Source: Cryptomeria japonica (taxonomy: Eukaryota > Streptophyta > Pinopsida > Cupressales > Cupressaceae). Taken from it: 64,000 bases of DNA. The translations under genes were made by a program, and so were the position numbers. The notes beneath the pieces were generated by a model. That model worked only from the letters and a program-made list of their open reading frames with translations, made no database searches and was not told where the DNA came from. Location of the stretch: the NCBI RefSeq assembly GCF_030272615.1, contig NC_081413.1, forward strand, positions 141,455,872 to 141,519,871, in the 5' to 3' direction. This document shows positions 11,228 to 23,900 of the stretch, piece by piece. The first letter of the stretch is position 1. The number at the start of each line of letters is the position of its first letter.

Positions 11228-12639
11228 GGGTGAACCCACAATACCGGTTCCCACTTTTTGACCAACTTTGACACTTAGATGAACATTTTGAAAAAAACCT
11301 TCACTTTCCGACACTTATAACTTTTAAACCATTAAGAATATGAAGATGGTGTAGACTAGTAATTTGTAACATATTGTTTGTAGATTCTAAATATATATTT
11401 TTGAATAAAATTTTATTGTTTTTCTATCTCCCTCAAAAAGTAGTTTTTTATAGCAAACAACTTTTTTTAAGAGTGATGTGCATCCCGAAACGCATAATTT
11501 TTATTCTATAAATGATAAAAACTTAATTATTTTGAATTTTGGTTTGTAACATCAATAGCCAGGGCATGTAGTTTGTTTGATAGTGATATGCTGAATATTT
11601 TTCATTTTATTAAGTTTTGAAGTCCGACTAATTATAATTTAGATATAGGTGTACGTTTGAACACATAACTTGTTCTATATATATCAAAATTCAAATTTAT
11701 ATTTTTTGTTAGAAAGAAGACATCAATACTAGTGCATAGATATTTTTCAGAATTTTTTTGAATTAGTTTACTATTTTTCCCAGTGCATTGAACAAAGAAG
11801 TTCATGTTTGGTGAAAAATCTACATTCATAAGAAATAAAATAAAAATATATTAATGAAATTAATATATTAAAAATTATACTATTTGGAAAGCTTATAATA
11901 AGAACTAAATACTTTAAAAAACAAAACTTCTAAATGAATTCATTTGACCCACCAAAAGATAATGTAAAATTTGGTTTTTATCAACATTTGATAGATGCAA
12001 AGGAGACTCCATTGCAAGTATGATTTAGAAGTAGAGAGGTTCTATCCAATAAATTTTGATCTAAGAGACTTTGATCTAACTCTTTTCAATTAATTACTTC
12101 AAATGGGACCTCTTAAAGCTTAAATCATTATAAAATTGATAGATGGATGGCGTCGTGTTTGATGGAGGCTGCTGGTTTCGAGCTAGGGCATCTGAGCCCT
12201 AGCTCATGAGCGTTGTTCTTGGTCTATGCGTGGTGGGGAGGGAAGTGGGGTTGACTGCAGGGTGAGGCGGCTTCTTTGGTGGACATGGTTGGTATTGGTG
12301 GTTGCAAGGGGGGGGGGACGTGGGAGGGGTGATGGTGTAGGTTGCGGCTGGGTTGGATTTGTGGTAGCATGGGGGGAACCTGTGGGGTGAGGGGGGTTTT
12401 AATCCCATTCTTTTATGTGGCTGCGTTTGGGAGGGGTGGGTGTTTGGTTTTTGTTGCGGTGGGGTTTGGGGTACAAGAGCAGAGCTGGGCTCAAAATCAC
12501 CTTCCAAAGGTTCTAAGACTTTTGTTAATAATCTTTTTAATCTAGATTCGATTTTCGTGAGTGTTAGTTTGTCCAATGACGCTCTGATTTCAAAGATTAG
12601 TGGTGGCCTTGAGAGATGCAAAGAGTGACTGAAATTGGT

Positions 12640-13363
12640 AATTGTTGAAGATGTTGAATATTTCTCTAAGTACTCATTATACTACAAATTTTTGGGGATG
12701 AGGGTTTCATTACAGTTTTTGGAGAATTGAGCTTCGAGGACTTGGGCGTTGAAAGGGGAAATGGATGTTATGTGGCTGGAAAACAATTACTTCATGGTCA
12801 CTTTTAATTGTATGGATGAACACAATCGGGTCATTGAGGGAGGCCCTTATTTTTATAACCAGGTGGGATTGTTCATCAAATCTTGGCATGCGGGATTTAA
12901 ATCTTCAGAGGAGCTCCCAAATCGGATCCCGTCATGGGTTTGATTACCTCATTTTCTAGTAGAACGTTGTTGGGAGGATGTGTTGTGAATGCTAGCTTCA
13001 CTGCTTGGGAAGCCTATTGGATCTTCATCGCAAACCTTGGGGAGAAAGGTAATGACTTTTGCTCGCATTTGTGTTGAAATTGATCTTAGTAAGCCTTTTC
13101 CAGATGTTATAGATATGTGTGTGGGCTCTTACTCTTGGGTCCAACAACTTGATTATGAGACTTTACTTTTCTGGTGTCGTCTATGTCGTGAGTATGGTCA
13201 TTTGCAGTGCAAGTGCCCTAGGTCTAAATTGACTGAGCATCAGCCTCAACACTCGTCATGTAACCTTGATGGGACTGATAAAGGAAAAGATTCCATGTTT
13301 GGTGTGGTTGTGGGTGCTAATGGTTTTCTCCCAGTTAAGACAAAGAATAGGAACCAAGGTTAA
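12640..13363 (+). pseudogene. LINE 'b' ORF1, DUF4283-like domain plus CCHC zinc knuckle
   Basis: The region carries the nucleic-acid-binding ORF1 protein of plant L1-type elements, disrupted by stops near 12,945 and 12,985. Motifs in order: MWLENNYFMVTF and IEGGPYFY of the DUF4283-like fold, LGKPIGSSSQTLGRK, ARICVEIDL, then YETLLFWCRLCREYGHLQC with the CxxCxxxxHxxxxC knuckle (about 13,155-13,215). A Ser/Asp-rich tail follows. ORF1 products coat LINE RNA in the ribonucleoprotein. Here the frame is broken, and it lies upstream of ORF2 as expected for this family. Confidence 0.7.
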
Positions 13364-13842
13364 AAGAGGTCTTTGTAGGAGATTCAGGAGGAGGATACCT
13401 TTAATAGTTTTTAAACCCTGGATGACCTTCGCTAGCAGGAGGTGAATCCAGGGATGATTCCTTTGGATCATAGTGTAGTTGGGTTGATGCCTAATAGTGT
13501 GAACTTGGATCCTACCCAGGGTCTGCAGGAGGTTGGAAGTCAATAGATGGAGATGGATCAATGGGTATTGGCTTAGAAGGGACCCATCTCTAGTGTTGAA
13601 GTGAAGATGGCTGGTGGGAATGTTTCTCCTACAACATAGAAATTGGACTCTACTGGGGTTAAAAGTAATAAGATCTCTTTACATCTAGGTCTTCTTCAGA
13701 AAGACATTAAGAAAGGAGCAACGGAGAAGAGTTCAAAGGTTGGCAAAAAGAAGGACTTGGATAAGATTAAATTGATGGGGGAGAACTTGGTTGAGTTAGG
13801 GTCAGTAAAGACTCTGGATTCTCATTTTTCTAATCCCCCAAA

Positions 13843-14325
13843 ATGATTGTGCTTTCTTGGAATGTGAGGGACTTGAACAATGGCCCTAGAAAAAAAGTTG
13901 TTCAGGAATTGATTAGGAGTAATTCTAATGATGTCCTTTTCTTGTAGGAAACTAAATTATCTATGAAAAGTATGTTGGGTCTGGTTCCTAAGCTATGGGG
14001 AAGAGATGAATGTCAATGTATTGGGGCATTTGGCTCCTTTGAAGGTGTGGCTTGTCTTTGGAACCCCTTGAGGGTTCGTCATATATGGTGGGTTTCTCCC
14101 AGATCATCTTCATTTGGGGTTACCTCTAGTCTTGAGACTGGGGAATATATCTTTTTTACTAACATTTATGCCCCCATTGATCTTTAGAGTAAGCAAAATT
14201 TGTGGTCTCATATTTCTTTTATGTGAGGGTTTTTTCCTTTTCATTCGTGGATTATGGCGAGTGATTTCAATGCCATCTTAGAATTGAGTGAGAATAAGGG
14301 TAGTGTTATGTGGTTGGATCCTTCT
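13843..14325 (+). pseudogene. LINE 'b' ORF2 N-terminal half: AP-type endonuclease
   Basis: The ATG at 13,843 begins IVLSWNVRDLNN, the canonical start of the apurinic-like endonuclease that nicks target DNA. It is followed by ETKLSMKS (catalytic Glu), CLWNP, FFTNIYAP and WIMASDFNAIL (the DFN motif). In-frame stops occur just before ETK, after NIYAPIDL near 14,187 and near 14,225. At MWLDPS (14,311-14,325) the frame is cut by the LTR element. It resumes at 20,999 with SFLLRDSISTLSLVDI and reaches the end of the endonuclease (FTWNN, VERLDYFL) by 21,406. Confidence 0.8.
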
Positions 14326-16005
14326 AATGCAGAGAATCATGGACCCTCCCACAATCACACTGCAACTCTTCATTCTTTCTTCTTCAAATTCAACTCTTCT
14401 TGTTTCACCATCCTTCATTAGGCTTCACCAAGGTGCCCAAATAGATCTCTCAACCTCACCAACTTTTTCCAACACTTTCTAGGGTCTCAAAATACCCTAT
14501 TCCACTTTTCCCAATAGGATTCACTCACCCTATCAACTGGTTCTCTCACAAACCCTTACCTGGGGCCCCAAATAGGCTAATCCTTAGTAGCCCTATTCAG
14601 CAGGTAATCTAACTTTTACTCAAAAGAATTCCAAAAAAATTGACAAATAGATTGTATATTTGGATACCCTTTTCCAAGATCTATAACATATCCCAAAACT
14701 AGGTAGGACTCCTTTGGACCGTTGCACAGAACCAATACCCTGTCACCCTTGAACTAGGCCTAATTAGGCTACTTTTACAAAGCAACCACCCTAAGAACAC
14801 AAACCCAAGACTCATAACCCCAAAAAAATATTTATTAATGATTCCAAACCATGGATTTTCAAGTTCTTATGTGATTCCATGCTTATATACCCACTCAAAC
14901 ACAAAACCCTCACTTAGAAGCCTACAAACTAGGGCTTTCTCAATCTCTCCCTTCCAATCAATTCTTGACCCAACCATTCTCAATCTCTCCCTTCCAATAA
15001 ATTCTCAACCCAACCAAAGGATCCTACACCATCCATGCAGCATGTATAAACACAATCTAACATAAAATGGCACCCTTGTTCAAATAAATTGCCCAATCCA
15101 ATACATGGCACCACCAATGCTTGTATTCACACTCAACCCCTTATCCTAGGGTATCAAAACTTCTTCTCCATGCTATTCCCTGCACATGAATTGTTAGAGA
15201 CACATATAATACATTATTCTTGACCCATCACACAAGCCAATATAAAGTGGAATGGGTCGTATTTCCATTTTCGCTGTCAAAACCCTTCACAAAATTGTTA
15301 ACACACTACTGCTACAAGACAACCAATAATAAAGTAGAAAAGGAATGAATGAAACCTCCAAAATCAATGCAAGAAGAATTTTAAGGTGTTTCTCTTCCAC
15401 TATCCATGAAAGTACAATCAAATATGGTCCTGTACGGACTATTTCTGTCAAGGTAAAGTTCAAATTCCACACAAATCTACAGTAGAAACATGTGTTTCTA
15501 TTATCAAAGATTTGTTCTCACATGTATTACACTCCTTCATTCAACAAATACTTTTCTCACGGACATTAAATACTTTTTAGACCCTCTCTTTCCTTCCTCA
15601 AACTCCCTAATTGTCCTCTTAACCAACTAACCGTTGGGATGACAAATTTGAATTTGCCAACTTTTACAACTTTAGACTTCTTGTCTTTATTTCTAACTCA
15701 TCACCACAAGATGACTACATCTAGCATATTTGTGACAAAATGACTCAAATACATGAATTTTCCCTTGGTCTCTCACATTTGACCATATTAACCCAAATTA
15801 ACAACTTTACATACTTGACATCATCTTGAACATACTTGAGAATATTTGAGTAACTTGACTCTAGGACTTGAAGCATTACATTATTGACCTTTATAGGGCT
15901 TATTGCACCAATATAGATCATAAAATGACCTTGTTACATCGCATCAAACTCATAATTATTATTTCATCAATGAGGTCTCATTAGACCTTGAGGGCTCCTG
16001 CACCA
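14326..16005 (-). repeat. Left LTR (3' LTR of the minus-strand element)
   Basis: This is a direct repeat of 19,366-20,993. It begins (plus-strand view) ATGCAGAGAATCATGG and ends CTCCTGCACCA. It contains an extra internal copy of a short CTCTCCCTTCCAATaAATTC segment near 14,950-15,005 that the other LTR lacks. Short open frames within it have no recognisable product. Confidence 0.85.
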
Positions 16006-16310
16006 TGCTCCCCACCTCAAAAATTTCCAAGTCCCTTGGAAATGGTGTCCTTGCAAAAAGAAACATGCACCATCTTGCCCTTGTAGTGTTCTCATCTTCA
16101 CCTTAGGTTTGTATTTTTGTTTCTCTTGAAGTCTTATCCTTGCTTTGTCTCTTGTACCCCTCATTGCTTCTTTTTCCACTTGAATCTTCTTCTCCATGCT
16201 CTAATTAGGCTACTTCCATCTGCTCTCTATCTGACCTACAACTTCACACATGCCAAGACATTTGATACTCTGACTCTTTTCCTTCTTCTTCACTCTCGGT
16301 TTCCTATTCA

Positions 16311-17138
16311 TTAGAAAATCAACAAAATCAAGAAGCAATAGCATGCCCCTTCCACCATCTGACTTCTACCAACATCCATCATCTTCACCATGTTTGGAAT
16401 CTGTGTCACAACAACATACATTTGCAAAACAATCAGACTTACCACCCAAAGACAACTCATAGTCTTATCATCAACATATTTCACCTCCATGCTAAGAGAA
16501 CTCACACTTTCACTAGCCTTCTCATGGCCCATCATCATCTTATCAACCAACTCAACTTCCTTTACCAACTCATTCCTCATCTCATGCCATTCCTCTTGGC
16601 ATACCAACTCTCTATCCAACTTAAAGGCTACATCATTAGCCTCACAATTCACTATCATAGGGGTACTTTGATGTACTATACCCTTTACCCCATCCAAAGG
16701 ACATTCCATTGTCCCAATCAAAATCACTTTTGCATACTCAAGTCCTTCAAGAATTTATTCACTATTGTCATCTCCAACATCTCTATCATCTACCTTTGTC
16801 TCAACTCTTAGAACCTCTTTGTCCTCAGGTTCATCATCTTCCTCACAAACTAACTGTTGCTCTTTTCTCTCTTTCCCTTCCAAGGGATAACTTACCTTTC
16901 CTCTAACATCTTTATCCTCTTCTAGGATCTTTGTCTCAGCTTCATACACATATGTCCTATCAACATCACCCTTTATCAAACTATCCTCCACTTTCTCTGT
17001 CAGCAAATCAATTTTATCTTCTACTATTACCTCTCTAGGCCATCCTTGCCTCATCATTGGCAATACACCAACACTTTCACTCAAATTTTCTTCTCTTCTT
17101 ATATATACCTCTGACTTATCTGAACCACAATCTTTCAC
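16311..17138 (-). pseudogene. Internal acidic ORF of the LTR element, unknown product
   Basis: Two same-strand open pieces (17,138-16,755 and 16,727-16,311) read as one acidic, Glu/Asp/Lys-rich and then partly hydrophobic product. Features are EDDEPEDKEVL and, further on, WHEMRNELVKEVELVDKMM. A stop separates the pieces near 16,755. It has no recognised domain. It lies between the purine tract and the protease ORF, where polymerase genes would be in an autonomous element, but shows no polymerase motif. It could be captured host sequence or degenerate gag-like coding DNA. Confidence 0.4.
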
Positions 17139-17139
17139 A

Positions 17140-18586
17140 TTATCTGATGCTCTGCAAAAAGGAGATTGTTAGTATAACAAACACAAGCAACAAGCAAGAA
17201 ACCAATTGTTAGTGTTAGAAATCACAATTTAAACAATAGCCTAATCAAGCATATCAAGAGAGATACTAAATAAGAAATTGAAAGAATGCAAAGACAAAAT
17301 AGGTAAACTAAACTCCTCCAAATCTTGACCAAAATATTCATAGTGGCTCCTCCCTTGTTCCTCTCCTCTCCAAGTTCCCAAATGAGTGTAGCTCTCAGTA
17401 GCTTTTTGCACTATTTTTTTGGATGTCTTATGGAGGTTCAAGATTGTGAATAAAAGCTCATGAAAATGCAAACATGAACAAGCTAAAAATGAGATATTAT
17501 CTAATCTAGTGTTGATTTTAGTCCAAAAGAGTAAATGTAAATGATTATGCTAAATCCTCTCTAAAATTCACTATAAGTTAGATGCATACAAGTTTTTAGG
17601 ATCTAGATTATGAAGAAATGAGCTCTATTTATAGGTAAAATGGAGCAATGGAGGGTTGAGATTGAGAAATCTCAACAAGGGTCAGGATTGAAGGGCTTAA
17701 GATCCATGTGAAGGCTTTCAATCCAATCCTAGGATGACAAATGTCAACAAAGATGGGTTGAGAGGAGAGGGAATAAGCATTAAATGCTTGACATGACTTG
17801 AGGGTTAACTTGGGAGGTAAGGTTAATGTTGAGTTGAAAGAATAAAGCCATTATCCAATAAATAATGTCTTTATCTAATGGATAAACTCTTGTGCAAGAG
17901 TTAGTGAGGATAACCATGGTCAAAGCAATAAATGCTTGAAGAGACCCATGGGTTAAATGAGGGTTGAGTTAGAGGGAAAGTCTCTAACCATGGAGGCAAG
18001 TGGATTTAACCATAAATGGTAATGTAAGAGCCATTAATGGTCATGTAAGAGTCATTAGTGGTTTGGAAGACTTTAAGGGTTAGCTTGTTGAACACATAAA
18101 GCATTAAATGCTTTTCAAAGAGTTTGGAGTCTTTGAGAAGTGACTCCAAGTTGCTTAGGAATGTGACAATATTTAGGGAATGGATTAAGAATGATTAGAA
18201 AGTGGTTAGAAGGGTCTAGAAGGGGATTTAGGATTGCAAGTGGATTTGGTGGGTGAGGGAAAATAGGATTTAAATTAAAATTAAATTAATTTATTTCAAC
18301 TTGTGGTTGCAACTTGCATTTGTAGGAGAATACAAGTGGGGGGGATTTAATGATTTAAATAAATGTTTTATTTTATTTATTTAAAAGAGGAAAGGGGATA
18401 AAATAAAATAAATAGGATTTATTTATTTGATTAATTGTGAATTTGGTTTAATGAATTAATTTAAATAAACTGGATAATTTATTTAATTAATAGGAGAAGG
18501 GTTTGAGAATTTAAATGTTAATTTAATTAACTGATTGTGGATGGTTTATTAAATAGCAAATATTCATTTAATTAAACTGGACAGAT
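17140..18586. other. Non-coding interior of the LTR element
   Basis: This is AT-rich sequence with many GGGTT and TAAATG words and short near-repeats (for example TTAATGG and CATTAAATGCTT variants around 17,790-18,110). It also has a run of TTTAATTAA-type words near 18,270-18,560. No coding region is supported. Confidence 0.5.
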
Positions 18587-19288
18587 TTATGTGACTGGAT
18601 TATTTAATTGACATTTTGCACATCTTATCAATGGACTCTTCATCTGCACAATCTCACTTTGCTCCTTCTCAAGGATTGCTTCCTTGTTCTCCTTCACCTC
18701 ATACTTTCTCTTTGTATCTTCTTTCTGCAACTTAGACTCTACCATGTCTTCTTCAAGCCTAGAAGTGGCTTCTATCTCTGTCTTTTCTTCATCCTTATGT
18801 TCCTCATGCCTTAGGAACTCTCTTCTTTCAATCACCCTTATCCTTGATGTTCCCCATGCTGCCTTGTCATCCTGCAATGATTTCATCACAAACTTTTTCC
18901 CATCCTTGTTAATAACATATGCATTTTCTCTATCATCATGTAGGGCTTTAACATCAACTTGCCATACTCTACCCAAGATCATATGACAATCAATCAAAGG
19001 CATAATATCACATAGAATAGTATTGTAATATGAACCAATGCTGAAAGAAACATATGCTTGCTCTTTAACATTAAGCCATTGATCATTGCTTACCCCAAAT
19101 GCTCTGTAAGGTGACTCAAGAGGTTTCCTTGGCAGGTCCAACTTCTCAATCATTTCTAATGAGACTATATTTTCAAGAGAACCACTGCATACAACAACCT
19201 TGCATACCTTACCCCTACATTTGCATTGTGTCCAGAATATAGAATGCCCTTGAGCATACCTTGCCCACATTTTTTCATCTTCTTCCAT
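18587..19288 (-). pseudogene. Retropepsin-like protease ORF of the LTR element, catalytic Asp replaced
   Basis: The 233-codon ORF resembles the aspartic-protease segment of Ty3/gypsy polyproteins. It has SIFWTQCKCRGKVCKVVV, SGSLENIVS, YVSFSIGSYYNTILCDIMP and CHMILGRVWQVDV, followed by NAYVINKDGKK. The usual D(S/T)G triad appears as CSG, so the catalytic Asp is lost and the enzyme is predicted inactive unless the Cys reflects a single mutation. The C-terminal third is Glu/Lys-rich and probably a coiled coil. It lies next to the primer site, where gag would normally precede it; no gag zinc knuckle was found. Confidence 0.7.
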
Positions 19289-19365
19289 GATGGTTTCCTC
19301 TTTTATCTCTTAGTCTTCAACTTGCAATATGCAAGGACCTACTGCATTGCTATAATACCACTATT

Positions 19366-20993
19366 ATGTAGAGCATCATGGACCCTCCCACAATCACACT
19401 GCAACTCTTCATTCTTTCTTCTTCAAATTCAACTCTTCTTGTTTCACCTTCCTTCACTAGGCTTCACCAAGGTGCCCAAATAGATCTCTCAACCTCACCA
19501 ACTTGCTCCAACACTTTCTAGGGTCTCAATATACCCTATTCAAATTTATACAATAGGATTCACTCACCCTATCAATTGCTTCTCTCACAAGCCCTTACCC
19601 GGGTCCCCAAATAGGCTAATCCTTAGTAACCCTGTTCAACGGGTAATCTAACTTTTACTCAAGATAATTCCAAAAAAATTTACAAATAAATTGCATATTT
19701 GGATACCCTTTTCCAATCTCTATAACATATCTCAAAATGAGGTAGGAATCCTTTGGACCATTGTATAGAACCAATACCTTGTCACCCTTGAACTAGGCCT
19801 AATTAGGCCACTTTTACAAAGAAACCACTCTAAGAACACAACCCCAAGACTTATAACCCAAAAAAAGTCTTTCTTCTTGATGCAAAATTATGGATTTTCA
19901 AGGTCTTATGTGATACCACGCTTATATACCCATTCAAACACAAAACCCTCACTTAGAAGCCTACAAACTAGGGCTTTCTCAATCTCTCCCTTCCAATAAA
20001 TTCTCGACCCAACCAAAGGATCCTACACCATCCATGCAGCATGTATAAACATAATCTAACATAAAATTCCACCCTTGTTCAAATAAATTTCCCAATCCAA
20101 TACATGGCACCACCAATGCTTGTATTCACACTCAACCCCTTACCCTAGGGTATCAACACTTCTTGTCCACGCTATTCCCTGAACATGAATTTTTAGAGAC
20201 ACATATAATACATTATTCCTGACTCATCCCACAAGCCACAGTAACCACATAAAGTGGAATGGGTCATATTTCCATTTTGGCTATCAAAACCCTTCACAAA
20301 ACTGTTAACACGCTGCTGCTACAAGACAACCAATAATAAAGCACAAAAAGAATGAATGAAACCTCCAAAATCAATGCAAGAAGAATTTTAAGGTGTTTCT
20401 CTTCCACTATCCATGCAAGTCCAATCAAATATGGTCCTATATGGACTATTTCTGTCAAGGTAAAGTTCAGATTCCACACAAATCTACAGTAAAACCGTGT
20501 GTTTCTATTATCAAAAATTTGTTCTCACATGTATTATACTCCTTCCTTCAACAACTACTTTTCTCAGCATGTACATGGACATTAAATACATTTTATACCC
20601 TCTCTTTCCTTCCTCAAACTCCCTAACTATCCTCTTAACCAACTAACCATTGGGATGGCAAATTTGAATTTGCCAACTTTTACAACTTTAGACGTCTTGT
20701 CTTTATTTCTAACTCATGACCACAAAATGACTCAAATACATGAATTTTCCCTTGGTCTCTCACATTTGACCATATTAACCCAAATTGACAACTTTACATA
20801 CTTGACATCATCTTGAACATACTTGACAAGATTTGAGTAACTTGACTCTAGGACTTGAACCATTACATTATTGACCTATACAGGTCTTATTGCACCAATA
20901 TAGATCATAAAATGACCTTGTTGCATTGCATCAAACTCATCATAATCATTTCATCAATGAGGTCTCATTAGATCTTGAGGGTTCTTGCACCAC
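19366..20993 (-). repeat. Right LTR (5' LTR of the minus-strand element)
   Basis: This is a direct repeat of 14,326-16,005, starting (plus view) ATGTAGAGCATCATGG and ending TTCTTGCACCAC next to the CTTCT duplication. As the 5' LTR in minus orientation it would hold the promoter. A TATA-like stretch is not obvious. Confidence 0.85.
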
Positions 20994-20998
20994 CTTCT

Positions 20999-23900
20999 TC
21001 CTTCCTTCTTCGGGATAGTATATCAACCTTGAGTCTTGTTGACATCAAGCCTAGTAATGGTTTGTTCACTTGGAACAACGGGATACTAGGGGAGTATTGG
21101 ATTGTGGAGAGGTTGGATTACTTTCTGGTTTCTTGTTTTTGGGTTGGTGGGGGATGGTCCACATGCTCTGAGATTTTAGATTGGAAAGGTTCGGAGCACT
21201 GGCCCATCAAATTGGTGTCCTCTTTTGCTAGGGTCGCTTGTATTCCTTCATTCAAATTCCAGCTTATGTGGTTGCGAGATTCTTATTTCCAGGTTCATGT
21301 TGTAGAGTGGTGGAAGAAAGGGAGGCTAGCGTTTGGCACTGCCATGTACACTTTTGCCAAGCAGCTGCAATTTGTTAAGTTTCAACTTAAACGGTGGAAT
21401 CATTAGTGTTTTGGTAATATTTTTCATGCTAAGACAATGGCTCAATTAGAGTTGAATGGAATTACTAGAGAGATTAGAGAGAATGGATTGTCAGAAGCCT
21501 TGCTTAGGGAGGAAGTCAGTGCAGTCAAGGATTTAGAGGAGTGGGAGCTTAGGGAGGAAATCTACTAGAAGCAAAGAGCTCGTATTGATTGGCTTCAAGT
21601 GGGGGATAAGAATACTATGTTCTTTTTCAATTCAGTGAAAGCAAGAAGACATGGAAATTCAATCCCTGTGTTGGTTAATGATAGAGGTGAGTAGTGTTTA
21701 TCCTTGCAGGAGATTTCCAGGGAGTCTATGCAGTATTTCCAATCCCTTTTTAGTGAGGATTCTTAGGGGGATTTAGAAGAGGAAAATTAGGTTCTTTCTT
21801 GTATTCCTTCTCTAGTTACTACGGAGATGAAGGAGCAGCTTATGAGACCTATTTTGTTGGATGAACTTGAGAGGATTCTTTTTCACATGAAGAAGGGGAA
21901 GGCTCCTTGACCAGATGTGTTTCCGATTGAGTTCTATCAAGAACTATGGGATATTATCAAATTGGACTTATTGGAGGTGGTACAAGAGTCCCAGAGGAGT
22001 AAGAAGATGCTTCGAGCTTTGAATGCGACTTTCATTGCACTCATCCCCAAGTGTGATGGGGTTGACTGGTTAGGTTAGTTCTATCTTATTTCTCTTTGTA
22101 ATGTGATTTATAAGATTATTTCTAAGATGATAGAGGAAAGGTTGAAGAATTGGCTTGGGGGGTTCATTTCTGAAGAGCAGAGTGGGTTTGTGGAGGGCCA
22201 TCAAATCTTGGATGGAGTGATCATCACTACTGAGACCATTCATTCTATGCTAACTTCCAAGGAAAAAGCTTTGTTTATCAAGATGGACATGGCAAAGGCT
22301 TATGATAGAGTCTCATACCTCCTTTCTCCAAAAAATCTTAGGGCCTTTGGTTTTGCTGATGAATGGATCCAATGGGTTATGAGTTGTGTTTTATCTACCT
22401 CATTCTCTGTGCTAATTAATGGAGATCATACTGAGTTGTTTGGTGTGTCTAGGGGTCTTCGTCAGGGGAACCCTCTTTCCCCGTACTTATTCATTCTTTT
22501 GGCTGAGGTTTTGGGGAGATTGATTAAGTGTAAATAGCACTGGGTATTATTCATGGTTGGAGTTGGGGTAATGGCATACCTCCTCAGTCCAATTTGCAGT
22601 TTGTGGATGACATGGCCTTGATGGGACTAGCTAGGATCAAAGAAGCTATAAATCTGCATAAAATCTTGGATGTCTATCTTGTTACTTTTGGCGAGTTGAT
22701 CAATGAGGATAAATCTTCCATTATCTTTTTCAACACACCTGGAACTATTCAATTGAGGGTTGCTCATATCTTGAGATTACAGGTCGGTTCTCTTCCCTTG
22801 ACTTACCTGGGTATTCCTATCTCTATTGGTAATCCTCCTAGGGACTCTTGGCAAGGTATTCCAGATAAATTTCACATGCAAGTTGAACATTGGACTCATA
22901 GATGGTTATCCTTTGGTGGGCGGGTTCAACTAATCTAGTAAGTGGTCCATGCTCTTCCAATTTATAGACGCATTCTCCAAGTGGCCCCAAAGTGGTTTGT
23001 GAAAGAATTGGATTCTTTGGCTAGGCAATTCTTATGGGCAGGCAACCTGTTCTCTTATAAATGGAGTCTTGTGAAATGGGACAGTGTGTAACCCGAAGCA
23101 ATTGGGTGGGCTTGGCTTAAGGCAGTCTTCTTTATTTGGGGAGGCTTTGGTGACTAAATTATACTGGAGGTGGTGTGTTGAATAGGATCGAGGTTGGGCT
23201 AGGATTTTATCTTTCAAGTATATGCATAGGATCCCGAAGGAGGAAATCCCAAGACATCCACTTGCGGGAAAAGGCTCTACAATCTGGAGTACTCTCAAGA
23301 AAGAGGCTACACTGATAAAAGATGGTGTTTTTTGGATCTGTAAGAGGGGGGAAGAGGTTCTTTTTTGGTTTGATTCTTGGGAGGGTTATCCTCCCATTAT
23401 TGATTAGTTTCCTAATTTAGTGAATCTTTGCCAGAGGTTCCTAGAGGTAGGGTGGTCTAGAGTGAGCGACTTTAAGTCTGTTTATAGGTGTGGTGGAAGG
23501 TTCCTAATGAATGGTCGGTTGTTGATATGGAGGAGGACGATGTTGAGCTTCATTGAATTTTGGCTAGTAGACACCGTAGTTCCCTTAAGGATAGGGATAG
23601 ACTTGCTTGGTCCCTGAATCCTAAGGGGTGTTTTTACTGTTGACAGGGGGTACCAGGAGCTATTGTTTCGTCACTTGGAGGGGAGGGAGGTGCACTAGTG
23701 GAAATATTTTTGGAACAATGTCTCTTGGCCGAAGTGTAACTATTTTTCTTGGACTTTGGCTTTGAATAGATGTCTAACCTAGGATAATATTCGCAAACAT
23801 GGGTTCCACAGGCCTTCCATCTGTGTTTTGTATGGTAATGGAGAGGAGGATTCCCATCACGTGTTCTTCAGATTCCCTTTCTTGTTGTTGCTCTGGCATT

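Larger units (their letters stand above)
14326..20993 (-). mobile_element. LTR retroelement without polymerase genes (LARD-like), minus orientation
   Basis: Two direct LTRs of about 1.6-1.7 kb (14,326-16,005 and 19,366-20,993) bound a 3.4-kb interior. Orientation is minus. Next to the right LTR the complementary strand has a TGGTATTATAGC sequence resembling the initiator-Met primer site. Next to the left LTR it has a purine tract (GAGGTGGGGAGCA) immediately before the LTR start TGGTGCA. The interior encodes only a protease-like ORF and an acidic ORF, with no reverse transcriptase, integrase or RNase H. Mobilisation would need another element. By eye, the first 200 LTR bases differ at roughly one position in 15-20, so it is not a very recent insertion. 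Confidence 0.85.
14321..20998. repeat. 5-bp target-site duplication CTTCT of the LTR element
   Basis: CTTCT lies at 14,321-14,325 and again at 20,994-20,998 around the LTR retroelement. Deleting the insertion and one copy restores LINE ORF2 in frame as DP-SS-FLLRD. This confirms both the insertion and its exact edges. Confidence 0.85.

Noticed and set aside
12199-12621. 140-codon minus-strand Pro/Thr-rich frame
   Set aside because: It is opposite the G-rich 5' region of LINE 'b'. The composition follows from the G-rich strand, not from a protein family.
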